From contig NC_091934.1 in assembly GCF_041260155.1 (NCBI RefSeq), positions 40,735,194-40,799,193 of the forward strand: 64,000 bases of DNA, in the 5' to 3' direction. A program made the translations under genes and the position numbers. Of this stretch, positions 22,972 through 35,028 are shown one piece after another (positions within the stretch are counted from its first letter, which is position 1; every line of letters begins with the position of its first letter). A model generated the notes under the pieces. The model searched no databases, was not told where the DNA came from, and saw only the letters and a list, made by a program, of their open reading frames with translations. This DNA comes from Ptychodera flava (taxonomy: Eukaryota; Hemichordata; Enteropneusta; Ptychoderidae).

Positions 22972-23870
22972 CTATGCTTCGCTCATGGTAAGTATTGCCG
23001 TTAGAGCACTCTGGTGAGTCCATATTTTCAATCCTCAACAATGTGTAACCGTACTCTCTGTGCCCAAGTTCAGAGGTTGCCATAAAGCCATTATGGTGAT
23101 AACCGGGAGGGCACATTGTATACATTTTGTGTATTTCGCTCACTGCTTTAATAGTAGTTAGAGCACTCTGAGATTGTTGGGCAGCCTCTTGCGCAATATA
23201 AGGGGCGTTCACTGTTGGCACTATGCTTCGCTCATGGTACGTATTGCCGTTAGAGCACTCTGGTGAGTCCATATTTTCAATCCTCAACAATGTGTAACCG
23301 TACTCTCTGTGCCCAAGTTCAGAGGTTGCCATAAAGCCATTATGGTGATAACCGGGAGGGCACATTGTATACATTTTGTGTATTTCGCTCACTGCTTTAA
23401 TAGTAGTTAGAGCACTCTGAGATTGTTGGGCAGCCTCTTGCGTAATATAAGGGGCGTTCACTGTTGGCACTATGCTTCGCTCATGGTACGTATTGCCGTT
23501 AGAGCACTCTGGTGAGTCCATATTTTCAATCCTCAACAATGTGTAACCGTACTCTCTGTGCCCAAGTTCAGAGGTTGCCATAAAGCCATTATGGTGATAA
23601 CCGGGAGGGCACATTGTATACATTTTGTGTATTTCGCTCACTGCTTTAATAGTAGTTAGAGCACTCTGAGATTGTTGGGCAGCCTCTTGCGTAATATAAG
23701 GGGCGTTCACTGTTGGCACTATGCTTCGCTCATGGTACGTATTGCCGTTAGAGCACTCTGGTGAGTCCATATTTTCAATCCTCAACACTGTGTAACCGTA
23801 CTCTCTGTGCCCAAGTTCAGAGGTTGCCATAAAGCCATTATGGTGATAACCGGGAGGGCACATTGTATAA
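22968..23870. repeat. 249-bp tandem repeat, 3.6 copies
   Basis: Units begin at GGCACTATGCTTCGCTCATG at 22968, 23217, 23466 and 23715, exactly 249 bp apart, with only a handful of differences between copies. The last copy stops at about 23870. Because 249 is a multiple of three, one minus-strand frame stays open through all copies (83-residue unit, starting MCPPGYHHNGFMATSELGHR). I do not recognise the peptide. There is no start, splice site or stop that makes a gene, and part of the frame is translated TA repeat. (TA)n arrays flank both sides. It lies in the copy-1 TRIM intron. Confidence 0.9.
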
Positions 23871-23874
23871 ATTT

Positions 23875-23889
23875 TTGTGTGTGTGTGTG

Positions 23890-23977
<88 letters not shown>

Positions 23978-23978
23978 G

Positions 23979-24011
<33 letters not shown>

Positions 24012-24016
24012 ATATA
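23875..24016. repeat. (GT)n/(TA)n compound microsatellite
   Basis: GT array, two TA arrays, then GT again with a short TATG run. It borders the 249-bp repeat on its high-coordinate side. Confidence 0.95.
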
Positions 24017-24396
24017 TCCTTACTTGTGAAAGAGTTGACCGGGAAGGGAACGATCTATACTATTAAGTCTGTACAGGAATATGGAACAATATTTAGAACG
24101 CAATAGTTAAGGTAAATATTCGACATATCCTAAAAGTACTTAACTCCGTCAAGAAACGTTTCACATTTCAGTTAATTTATAGACACAGAACGATAACTTC
24201 AACACAATAATTAATTTAGTCGATAAAATAAAATACATCAGAGCATTGCAACTGGTCTATGATGTAATTACTTCATTATCAACGATTATCATATCCTAGT
24301 AATCTCACATTTCAAAACTTTATCAATCCCCGAATCCAAAAAATGCTCCTCTTGCTTATTCTAAATAATCGGCAAAAGTGTTAAGGCGTGCATTAC

Positions 24397-24990
24397 CTGT
24401 ACATCTGGCACCGCTGTAGTTAGCACCTTATCAATTAAGTTGGTAGATATTTCTGCTGCTGTAGACACCAACTGGACATCATTGCCATGGCTTAATAGAT
24501 TCTGTACGAAGACTCCAGTTGTTTCGGCGCTCTCTTTGATCTGTGTCAGTGTCGTTCCCATCGTTTCCATCCGTACTTTACTCTGCTCATAGCTTGCCTT
24601 GAGATCCTGCAGAAGCGTAGCCTCTTGTGCAGCGCCCTCCTCTGTTTCAAGCGCATGTCGTTTCACAGTGCTCACCTCTCGCTGGTACGTTTCGTCGAAT
24701 TCTTGAGTCTTGGTCTTCAACGTGACAAGACTTTGGGTGACTTCTATCGCTCTAGCTTGCAGTTTTTCGAGGTTATCTTCGAGAGAGCGTCGTATATTTT
24801 CAGCTGCTTCTTTTATGTCTCTATGTTCGTGTTCACCGTGCTCTACGTCAGTACAAGCCTTACATATAGGTGTCTTGCAAGTGTCGCAGAAAAAATCAAC
24901 GTTGTTTTCTGGGTGATCTTTGCACGCTACAGTCGGCTGTGCAGGTGCTATATTATCGCCCTCAGCACGTTGAATCTCTTCTAGACTCAT
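24397..24990 (-). CDS. TRIM-NHL copy 1, 5' exon: B-box 2 + coiled coil, RING missing
   Basis: 198 codons from MSLEEIQRAEGDN to a donor CAG|GTAATG, the same exon end as copies 2 and 3 (AVPxxQ). B-box 2 is complete (residues about 23-60: C and H of CKDHPE, C-x2-C, C-x2-C, then the paired histidines of HGEHEHRD). A coiled coil follows to about residue 150, five residues shorter than in copy 2. Upstream of the ATG only a weak trace of the B-box 1 end (QYCT, then KYRRV) can be read before an in-frame stop. RING and B-box 1 are absent and no substitute exon was found. Without a RING the product should lack E3 ligase activity. Upstream DNA matches regions lying kilobases away in copies 2 and 3, so a deletion is the likely cause. 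Confidence 0.8.
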
Positions 24991-25560
24991 GACTCTGCGG
25001 TATTTCGTGATCGTGCTGGCAACCGTACAGTATTGAATCAGATCTGGCTTTCGTTAATGGAATGATACCCGATGAGGAAATATGTACATTTATATCGTAC
25101 AGTGACGTCACACAGTCACTCACTCACTCCTGCTTATCACATATGAATTATTTATTTTGGGAGGGGAGAAATCTCAAGTGGCCAATCACCGAAACCTTCA
25201 ATTGAATTAAGCAAAGGGTGACCTGTTTTACTCTAAACGCTTACCATCGATATTTTCCACGCCAGCCCCTGCCCCGAACCCGATCTGATAAGGAGAATCG
25301 AGTGGGCGAGGCAATATGGCTTTTTATCCTGATACAGGTAGCCTCATCGAGTACAGCGTCTGTGGTCGAACCATGGCGGTTTTACAATTCTTGTGGTTGG
25401 GTATAATCATGTTTTTTGCGAATAAACCTGAAGGACATTAAGCTATTGTGGCATAGATGTCGTTGCAAGTACGTGTACGAAAGGTACGCTATAATAAAGT
25501 TGGCTTCTATAGCTGTGGGTCCATAACTGTGGTGTTTTCAGATGGGATTCCTGCCCTTTA
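24991..25560. other. Upstream DNA of TRIM copy 1; deletion junction
   Basis: 25196-25340 matches 39060-39190 and 58860-58990 (phrases TTGAATTAAGCA, AGGGTGACYTGTTTT, GTGGGCG). Those lie 4.3 and 2.6 kb upstream of the copy 2 and 3 start codons but only about 0.2 kb from the copy 1 start, placing a deletion between about 25020 and 25190. A TGACGTCA palindrome (CREB/ATF-like) is at 25103-25110. Confidence 0.6.
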
Positions 25561-25763
25561 CGGTCTGTCTGTCTGTCTGTCTGTATGTATGTATGTATGT
25601 ATGTATGTATGTATGTATGTATGTATGTATGTATGTATGTATGTATGTATGTATGTATGTATGTATGTATGTATGTATGTATGTATGTATGTATCTATGT
25701 ATCTATGTATCTATGTATGTATCTATGTATCTATGTATGTATCTATGTATCTATGTATCTGTA
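25561..25763. repeat. (CTGT)n-(ATGT)n-(ATCT/ATGT)n microsatellite
   Basis: About 200 bp of tetranucleotide array. Counterpart arrays sit at the same relative place upstream of copies 2 and 3. Long frames reading MYVCMYVC across it are artefacts. Confidence 0.95.
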
Positions 25764-25859
25764 TGCGGAGTTTTAAGTAGAGAAATCTATATTATAGGTT
25801 GAGAAAAGACAGAGTATGACAGCGAGACGTCCCCATCGCACGACAACTTCAATAAATCG

Positions 25860-26560
25860 AGTACTTAGGGAGTGTACAGTACAGTGTACAGTGTACAGGT
25901 GTACTCTGGTCAACCGTAATTTAATGGCCCGCATTCGGCTACCCCGATTTAACGATTTTTTCTGAACTCGGTGGAACCTTGCCAAGGAGCTGTTGATTGT
26001 CATGCAAAGTGCTTTGGTTACCAAGGAAGATAGTCCACCAGAAAGGTTAAATCTCAGTTTTAGTTTTCCGACCTGCAGCCATTTTTGTTTATCTTGAGAT
26101 TAAGACGTGAAACAGGTTGTTTTGTTTGTTTGCTTTTTTTTTGTCTTTCTAAACTTTTCGCAATATCGGTTGGAACACGGTCCCTCTATGTGATAGAGGG
26201 ACCGTGGTTGAGATTGATTAACTGGCCAAGCAGAGTGCTTTGGTTAGCCAGGAAGATAGTCCATATACCTGTGTGTGAGTTTTCCGACCTGCAGCCATGT
26301 TTATCCTGAGATTAAGATGTGCAACATTGGACAGACAAGATTTTAAGCTTCGAATGTCTTTGAATGTCAACGTCGATGGAATAATTGTAGAGATTTGTTC
26401 ACCGCGCCTGGAGTGTTTTGGTTAGGCTTTCAGATAATCTGTAAGTCAAGTACTGGGATTTTATTATCCGACATGCAGCAATGCTTGTATAGCTGCAAAA
26501 GATGTCAAAGATATGTCAAAAATAGTTTTATGCTTCAATTGAAGTGTAGAGTGAGGTGAT
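25860..26560. repeat. Block of ~190-bp modules, three copies (TRIM unit 1)
   Basis: Modules carry GAGTGCTTTGGTTACCCAGG or close variants, then GAAGATAGTCC, TTTTCCGACCTGCAGCCATG, and GAGATTAAGATGTG. Copies are near 26009, 26235 and 26413. Related blocks lie at 41641-43250 and 61110-62520, in the same order upstream of the other TRIM copies. No coding frame runs through them. Function unknown. Confidence 0.7.
26176..26206. repeat. Perfect 14-bp stem, 3-nt loop hairpin
   Basis: CACGGTCCCTCTAT, GTG, ATAGAGGGACCGTG. It lies within the module block of unit 1 and is not visible in the matching parts of units 2 and 3. There is no T-run that would suggest pol III or intrinsic termination. Confidence 0.6.
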
Positions 26561-27119
26561 GAGTAAGCGTCAGAAAATATTCTCCATTTCGTCAAAGTAT
26601 TGCCAGGGACCCGGCCGTGTGCGGACGCTTTTGGCCCCAACAAAAGGTTGAGGTGCCGCCGGAGCGCAAGATTTGTTTAAAATGGCAGAAGTTCCGTCTT
26701 CCTTGAAATTCAAATAAACTTGCTTCGCACATGGAACGTTTAGGGAGTGTTCAGTTATTATGGACGGGAGGGGCGGGAAATTCTTCCTGCGCATCAGTCA
26801 AAGTAAGTGAACCCCCTTACCCATTGCACCAAAAAATTGATGACCCCTCTTTTAAGATGACAAAAATTTCATGACCCCCCATTTTGCTTGCATAAAGCTG
26901 CACACACAAACACCTCGGGAGGGGTAGCGATAGAAATCAAACAAAAAAAAATCTCAGATTTTTTCAAATGACCCCCTTACAAACTCCCCTTGTCGTTTGC
27001 TATAATTTTGACATTACCCCTCAAAGGGATTGGATAGAAATTACAGGTGGATCGCAATATTTTTGCGCAAGCGTGTGTGTACAAAATTTTGATATTTGGG
27101 TTAAATTGATAATCAGCTG
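26561..27119. other. Non-coding, with C-rich MITE-like text
   Basis: 26561-26720 still matches 43140-43260 of unit 2. From about 26743 the text (GGGAGTGTTCAGTTATTATG, then runs of CCCC and AAAA) looks like the end of a DNA transposon, but no matching opposite end was found. Confidence 0.35.
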
Positions 27120-27790
27120 TTGATAATGTTGATTCACTATACATGGTAGTCTATGAGAAAACTATGTAATACTTTTTCAGTACAAAATTATATCTATACA
27201 TCTATAGATATTTGATAATTGACATAAAAGTACTTAATTGGAATAGGGTTGTTACAACTGGTATGTGGACAAAAATTTTGACTTTAGAATTTCACCAAAA
27301 ATGTTCATCCACTATACATGGGAGTCTATGATAAAATTGTGAATAATTTTTTTCCGATAAAAAACTTGCTACACTTGTGCTCATACAGATGTTGAATAAT
27401 TAACATAATTGTAATTGATTAGAATATGATGGTTAAAGGTGCATATTATGTACAATAAATTGATTTTGGAATTTCACTCAAAATGTTCATCCACTATACA
27501 TGGGAGTCTATGAGGAAACTATGAATAATTTTTTTCCAATACAAAAATAGGTAAATCTGTGTATTTATGTACTCTCGATTATTAATATTGATGTACTTGA
27601 TAAGACTAGGGTGGTAACAAATAGATATGTTCGCCAGAAATTGGATTTTGGAATTTCACCAAAATGTAGATTCACTGTACATTTGAGTCTATGAAGAAAC
27701 TATGAATATTTTTTTTCAATACAAAAATAGGTAAATCTGTGTATTTATGTACTCTTGATTATGAATGTACTTGATTAGACTAGGGTTGTT
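27120..27790. repeat. Four tandem ~180-bp units
   Basis: CACTATACATGGGAGTCTAT or a close variant recurs at about 27136, 27310, 27492 and 27676, each followed by GA(G/A)AAACTATGAATAAT-like text, a T-rich run and AATACAAAA. Spacing is 174-184 bp. No coding potential. Confidence 0.75.
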
Positions 27791-27800
27791 ACAAATGGAT

Positions 27801-27945
27801 AACACGATTGGAACTAATTTGGGATAATTGGATGGTGAAGTAATGTCTTTAAAATCTGCAAATGTAAGCTAATCTGCTTTTCTTTTTACGTTACACACTT
27901 GTTTTTATGAGTAATTTGTAATATTCAAGCATGCAGCTATTCAGC
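27801..27945. mobile_element. MITE family A copy 1, one end missing
   Basis: Starts with the family end AACACGATTGGAACTAATTT. The interior matches the other copies in reverse orientation (TAATTTGTAATATTCAAGCA). The far inverted end is absent, so this copy is truncated. Full copies are about 210 bp. Confidence 0.7.
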
Positions 27946-29744
27946 TAAAATTGAATGGAGCAGAATAAAATGGAAAACTAACATGCATCTTCTAGTTTTT
28001 GAATGTTCAGTTAGTGTTAGGTAACCTGTGTTTCAATTTAATAAGGTAACATACTTTAATTGTTCTCCAAACTTGACATCTTGCCCACTTAAGTTACATG
28101 GACAAAATAGCTTTGGAGATTATTATGTATCAGAAGGAGCACCAAAAATGTCATAAAACAATCATCTACTTTAAGAAGCAACCGAAATCTTGTTTGGAGT
28201 TAACATGCAACATGACATCAAAACAGATTTAATAATGAGATGTATTCCAGGTAAAAAAAATTCTTAGGTCCGAAAAAAAAAGATATTTGTAATTGAACCA
28301 TTGCTTAGTAGTGGTTCTAAGTTTCTAGAATGGGTAGCGAACCCTGCCAGCATGCTACACACAGCAAGATTGACCAACAAATGACAAATTGTGTATCATT
28401 CTGCATAGTCAATTGACTATATTGAGTTAAAGCAAGGTATAGTGTCACTCATCATTTGAGAAAAAATGGTACATAATTTGATACGAATGTATCGTCAGTT
28501 AATAAAATATGCCATCATAAGACCAGTCACTGTGCAGCAAACTAAAGCTGAGTAAAATGCACACCACAATGTTTTAAATGTTTTAAAAGTTTATAGAGTA
28601 TATTAAAACCTTAATATCTAAAAACTTTATGAATGCATTTCAACATTTATAGTGTCCTATAGATGGAGGACACATAATTACATATGAACAATAATGCTGT
28701 GATATATTGCTGCAAATTTTGCCTTAATTTCGCCTGTGGCATAATGGACTTTCATTATATGTAAAAACTGCGTAAAAACTATTTTGAATCATATATCAAA
28801 AATAAGTATGAAAACAAATTGTTCTGTCGAGGTTGGCATGTTTGAACATTAAACGTATATGCATATGCCTTTGAACATCTTGCAAAGTCAGTTCCAGTAT
28901 CAATCATGGCAATGCAAACATGCATAGGCTGAATGTACAGAAAAGCTTAGCCAAATATATAAATTCAAACAGGCATTTAGCTTCGACAGTAGTGCATTAC
29001 TACAGAAATATGTGAGGATATAATGAATATAATGACAATATTAAGAAAAAAAGGTATTCTGTCATTTTCTTGTACACATCAAATTCAAATAATGAGTAAT
29101 TAAGCAAACCAAATGTGTTTACATTTTACAGTAATTGACAAATAAATGGTGGTTAGTGACTGGATCAAATAAGAATACAATTTTTCTGAAAGTTTTATCC
29201 CCTACAAACCATAACTAACCTAGGGGCTGATTATATGGCTGATAGAGCTCCTCTATTATTTCATCAAAGAATGGTATCAGTGCATGTGTCAAAAAAAGTC
29301 AAATATAAAGACAAGTGAAATGCATGTTCTATTGTCTGATAAGGCCTAGGGGATTTTTGAAGGAAATATTCAGAAATTTTCAAAACCCTAATTACACAAA
29401 TTTTACTGAACATGTCTACCTATAAGAAGTTAGTAATATTTATAGACAGCAGATCAGCAATACCAGATGACATGTTTGGTGAAGCATGGCAAAATCAGAA
29501 TTTGATGAGCAATAGATTTTGAAAAAAATGACCAAAATGAAACAAAGCAAACTTAAAAGATTAACATGTGCAATTTTAATGCTAATTTTATAAATATAAA
29601 TGAAGGCACCCCTTCACACATTCATATCAAATTCATGAAAAATAGTCCACTAGTTGAAAAGAACAAGTTTTGAATAAAGATTTACAAATGGCATGTTATC
29701 TACTATTGACTCATTCTGCATGGAAGACATACAAAGCATACTAC
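27946..29744. other. Downstream flank of TRIM copy 2, duplicated at 45-47.4 kb
   Basis: No gene. Long matches to 46430-47400 (ACATGCATCTTCTAGTTTTT; CTTAAGTTACATGGACAAAA), with a weaker second match around 44970-45420 (TTCGCCTGTRGCATAATGGA). It forms the low-coordinate part of the segmental duplication. Confidence 0.65.
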
Positions 29745-30010
29745 CAGTTATAAGACTTTTGGCGAGAGATCTTTCTCTTACATTGGCCCTGCATTATGGA
29801 ACAAACTTCCTTCTGACCTTCGCCACTCCAGCTCTACCCTTTCTTTCCGCCGTTCCCTCAAGACTTTTCTCTTTAATTAATTTACAGTAGTTTAACCTTT
29901 TCGTTTGCCTAGTCTCCAGTCCCGATGATTCAACATTTCCTCTGATATTGTATTTTGTCATTATTGCGCCTAGAGCTCTGTTCAGAAATAAGGCGCATTA
30001 CAAATGTACT

Positions 30011-30043
<33 letters not shown>
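29745..30043 (+). mobile_element. CR1/L2-type LINE, 3' end only
   Basis: 29752-29880 encodes the familiar C-terminal tail of a CR1/L2-like reverse transcriptase (TFGERSFSYIGPALWNKLP, then SFRRSLKTFLFN and a stop). A short 3' UTR follows with AAGGCGCATTACAAATGTA and an (ATT)n tail at 30010-30043. Everything 5' of this is missing, the usual result of truncated target-primed insertion. Confidence 0.85.
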
Positions 30044-30044
<1 letters not shown>

Positions 30045-30651
30045 AAGTTGACGAATGTAAAGGTCCTTGACAGTAGTCTTGCATACCTCTGATAAAACAT
30101 GAAAGTAGGAAGATATATGGATAAATACAATTATATATTTGAAATCAATGGAATTTGCATAATTTCAGGTACTGTAAACATTCATCCAGGGTAAATCAAA
30201 GGAAATAAACGTTGCTGTGTTGACAAGAAATTGTTATGACTATCAAATGTAATGTTGGACATGACATTGGCTCTTCACTCCAGAGTCAGCATTCCCTCAC
30301 TTGAATCTACATAAGCAAAGTAACGACCAAAGAGAAGTCATCAGTAGAGCCGAAAGTGCTCTATAACCCAACACTGATGTACTTGAGATAAAGTCATTTT
30401 ATTCTCAAATCTATAGGAATATGAATTCCAAAAAAAAAGGAATTATCATACCCATTTCCATTATATTAAAAATAGTCTATTAGAGTAAAGATTGCATACA
30501 TCTGACAACCACATGAAATAGATGTACGGCCAAAAACATATGGAAGTGAGAAAACATGATCATATACCCTATTTAGTTGCATCAAATATAACAATGTTGT
30601 TCACACCAATATATATGTACTGCCAGTAATTTGGCAAAGCTTTCTTCCACT
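30044..30651. other. 3' flank of TRIM copy 2
   Basis: Matches the flank of copy 3 near 49880-50060 (AAAACATATGGAAGTGAGAA / AAAACCATATGGAAGTGAGA). A minus-strand AATAAA candidate lies at 30398-30403, about 250 bp past the stop. Confidence 0.5.
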
Positions 30652-31878
30652 TCAACATCCCGTATATGTTACCAGACGGGAAAGGTCACCAACTATCATT
30701 TTGTATTGCATACCATCAACAAGACACAAATTGGAAGGATGTCTTAGCTCACCAGAAATTTCATGAACACATTTGCCTTCCTTGTTGTATACCAACACTC
30801 TCGCATTACCACTATCACAAATATAGACGTGATCAGCCCTGTCAATGACTATTCCGAGTGGACGTGATAAACTTCCAGCACCACTCCTTTCATGATCACC
30901 AAAATGACGGAGATGTGAGCCAAAGGCATTTAGCAACTGAACACGATTGTTGCCATAATCTGAAACAATCAAATTATCCTTTGAATCTACAGCAATGCTG
31001 TAGGGATGTCTGAACTCTCCTGGACCACTCCCAAGTTTTCCTATTTTCTGCATCAACTTTGATTGCAATGGAATTGCATATATGCAGTGATGGAGACCAT
31101 CCACAACATACAACACCTTCTGGTTATGACTAAGGGAAACATCGCAAGGGTCACCGAACTTGCCTTGGTTAATTACATCTATTAAATCACCATTAACAGT
31201 TGTCACAACAATTTGGTTATTACCACCAAGGCTACGCTTTCCACTGGCGTGACTAACGAGTCCTCCATCTGATACATAATAAGTATCTTCATTCGACACT
31301 GCTATACCTGAGGGACAAAATGGTTTCTTTCCACGGAATGAGAACTTCAAACATTTTTGAAAGTTCAAATGCTTATCAAAGACATAAATCCTGTGCTTTT
31401 TCATATCATTTACAAGGACATGTCCATTAGAATCAACTCTTACACAGCAAATCATTCCAAACTGATTGTCAACAGGTCCTTCAGTGACCACTCTATGCAA
31501 AGACCACTGGTGGCGATTCACAGTGATTTGGTATGGGGAGCCTCTGATTGGATCACCCTCCAAAGTCACCGACAACCAAAAGACCCCGTCTTTATCAAAG
31601 AAAATGCTCAAGATACCTATTACATTACCAGCATGGTTTGTACCTAGGTGTTCTATAGGAACAGGTTCACCTTTTCTACTTCCAGGTTTTACTATCTCTG
31701 CCTTTAATGAATGGCTGGTTATGTGAGGGAGGTCGCTGTGGATAGTTATTGCTACAGTATCTTTCACTTTGATGTCTTCTGGGATGGTGGCATGAATGGC
31801 AGTGTGAACATTAAGAGTACCAAGAATCCCTGATACTGTGAAAGGTCTCTTTGAAAAACTTGGCAAGGTGTACATGTC
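30652..31878 (-). CDS. TRIM-NHL copy 2, 3' exon: filamin repeat + NHL propeller
   Basis: 408 residues opening at GAC-ATG after a CTCTTACAG acceptor and open to the stop. A filamin repeat covers about residues 10-118 (LSVTLEGDPIRGSPYQITV near its end). About six NHL blades then run to the C-terminus (FGMICCVRVDSNGHVLVND; GSGPGEFRHPYSIAVDSKDN; LSRPLGIVIDRADHVYICDS). It joins in phase 0 to 33703-34725 across a 1.8-kb intron, giving 749 aa with the RING-B-box-coiled coil-filamin-NHL order of TRIM2/TRIM3/TRIM71. The substrate cannot be told from sequence. This is the only copy in the window with every part intact. Confidence 0.9.
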   Translation of the reverse strand, partial: DMYTLPSFSKRPFTVSGILGTLNVHTAIHATIPEDIKVKDTVAITIHSDLPHITSHSLKAEIVKPGSRKGEPVPIEHLGTNHAGNVIGILSIFFDKDGVFWLSVTLEGDPIRGSPYQITVNRHQWSLHRVVTEGPVDNQFGMICCVRVDSNGHVLVNDMKKHRIYVFDKHLNFQKCLKFSFRGKKPFCPSGIAVSNEDTYYVSDGGLVSHASGKRSLGGNNQIVVTTVNGDLIDVINQGKFGDPCDVSLSHNQKVLYVVDGLHHCIYAIPLQSKLMQKIGKLGSGPGEFRHPYSIAVDSKDNLIVSDYGNNRVQLLNAFGSHLRHFGDHERSGAGSLSRPLGIVIDRADHVYICDSGNARVLVYNKEGKCVHEISGELRHPSNLCLVDGMQYKMIVGDLSRLVTYTGC

Positions 31879-33702
<1,824 letters not shown>

Positions 33703-34725
33703 TTGTGTACTCGGAACTGCTGTAGTCAACACTTCATCTAAATTTGCAGAAGTTTCGGCTGCCGTGGAGACCAACTGGACATCTTCACCATAACGAATTA
33801 GACTCTGCACGAAGACTCCAGTTGTTTCGACACCCTCTATCATCTGTGTCAGTGTTGTTCCTTCCGTTTCCATACGTACTTTACTCTGCTCATACCTTGA
33901 CTTCAGATCCTGCAGAACTTTACCCTCTTGTTCTCTGATCATTCTCGCAATGTTCTGCTCTGTTTCAAGTGTGTGCTTTTTCACAATGTTCACCTCTCGT
34001 TGGTATGTTTCGTCCAATTCTTGTGTCTTGGTCTTGAATTGGACAAGATTCTGGGTAAGTTCTGTTGCTTTAACTTGCAGTTTTTCAAGCTTACCCTCGA
34101 GAGAGCGTCGTATGCTTTCAGCCGCTTCCTTTATCTCCCTATGTTCATGTCCATGATGTTTGACGACCGCACAAGCCGTGCAGATAGACGTCTCGCAAGT
34201 ATCGCAGAAGAAATCAACTTTATTTTCTGGACATGGATGACCTTTGCAAGCTACAGATGGCTGTGCTAGTGCTGCATTGTCACCTTTAGCACGTTCGTAT
34301 TCATCAAGAGTCATGATTCGGTGGTGTCTCGTAGCCGGATTCTTAACATGCATGTTTGTACAATTTCTACAAACATAAAGAGAGCAATCTATACATCTGT
34401 TGATCGGAACTCCTTCTTGACAAAAGTCGCACTTGCTACCTTGATCGTCTTGCGTCTGAGCTGTGATAATTTCAATGATACTATTTACAAGAATGCTAGG
34501 AGGTAATTTCGCAACGCCCCCAGGTGGTATGGGACAGGGTCTACGACATATTGGACAGTTTAAGGCGTGTTGCGTACTCACTAGTTCCTCTAGACACTCC
34601 TTACAGAAAGAATGGTGGCAAGGTAGTATCTTAGCATTTTTGTAACGCTCAAGACAGACGATACAGGTCAAGATCTGTTCATCGATCTCCTTGGTGACTG
34701 GCTTGTTGACTTTCGATGCTGCCAT
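33703..34725 (-). CDS. TRIM-NHL copy 2, 5' exon: RING, two B-boxes, coiled coil
   Basis: 341 codons from MAASKVNKPV to the donor ACACAA|GTAAGT. A complete C3HC4 RING: C21, C24, C36, H38, C41, C44, C57, C60. B-box 1 lies at about 99-135 (C99, C102, C111, C114, C119, C122). B-box 2 lies at about 160-195 (C160, H163, C174, C177, C182, C185, then histidines). A coiled coil spans about 198-300. RING proteins of this type pass ubiquitin from an E2 to a target, usually as coiled-coil dimers in the cytoplasm. An oddity is two extra residues (CP) inside B-box 2 (HPCPENK where copies 1 and 3 read HPEN), which change the spacing between zinc ligands. Confidence 0.92.
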
Positions 34726-35028
34726 TGCACCAAATAACTGCAGACTTCTGGCCTAGGCGGGGGAAACAGCTCTGACAGCCAGCCTCGGAGAATGGACCTT
34801 CCGTGTGGACCTTGACATTGGCAGTGTACAGTATACACGCTACTGGCCACTGAAGCGTTGGCAAGACTTGAAAGTTACCTCTTCATAACTCGGATAAGAC
34901 ATTTCCACGGATGTTAAGGTCGCAATGAGGACATCAAACGACAGGAACAGAAATTGTTAATTTTTAATTTTTACCTGGTTAGCTTTATTGTAACGAATGA
35001 GGGCGCCATCTTATAGTTTCAGCGCTAA
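34726..35028 (-). promoter_or_regulatory. 5' UTR/promoter region of TRIM copy 2
   Basis: 300 bp closely matching 56276-56580 upstream of copy 3, ending in GTAACGAATGAGGGCGCCAT in both. The shared stretch is interrupted in copy 2 by the transposon at 35029. No clear TATA box. The promoter role is inferred from position and conservation. Confidence 0.45.

Noticed and set aside
22874-23863. 329-residue minus-strand frame as a gene
   Set aside because: It is the 249-bp tandem repeat plus translated TA array, with no supported start, promoter or exon border. Kept as a repeat with an unexplained peptide.
33928-34269. Plus-strand frames opposite the TRIM RING exons (also 55484-55819, 24625-24984)
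   Set aside because: They are shadows of well-supported minus-strand exons; they recur because the exons are homologous.
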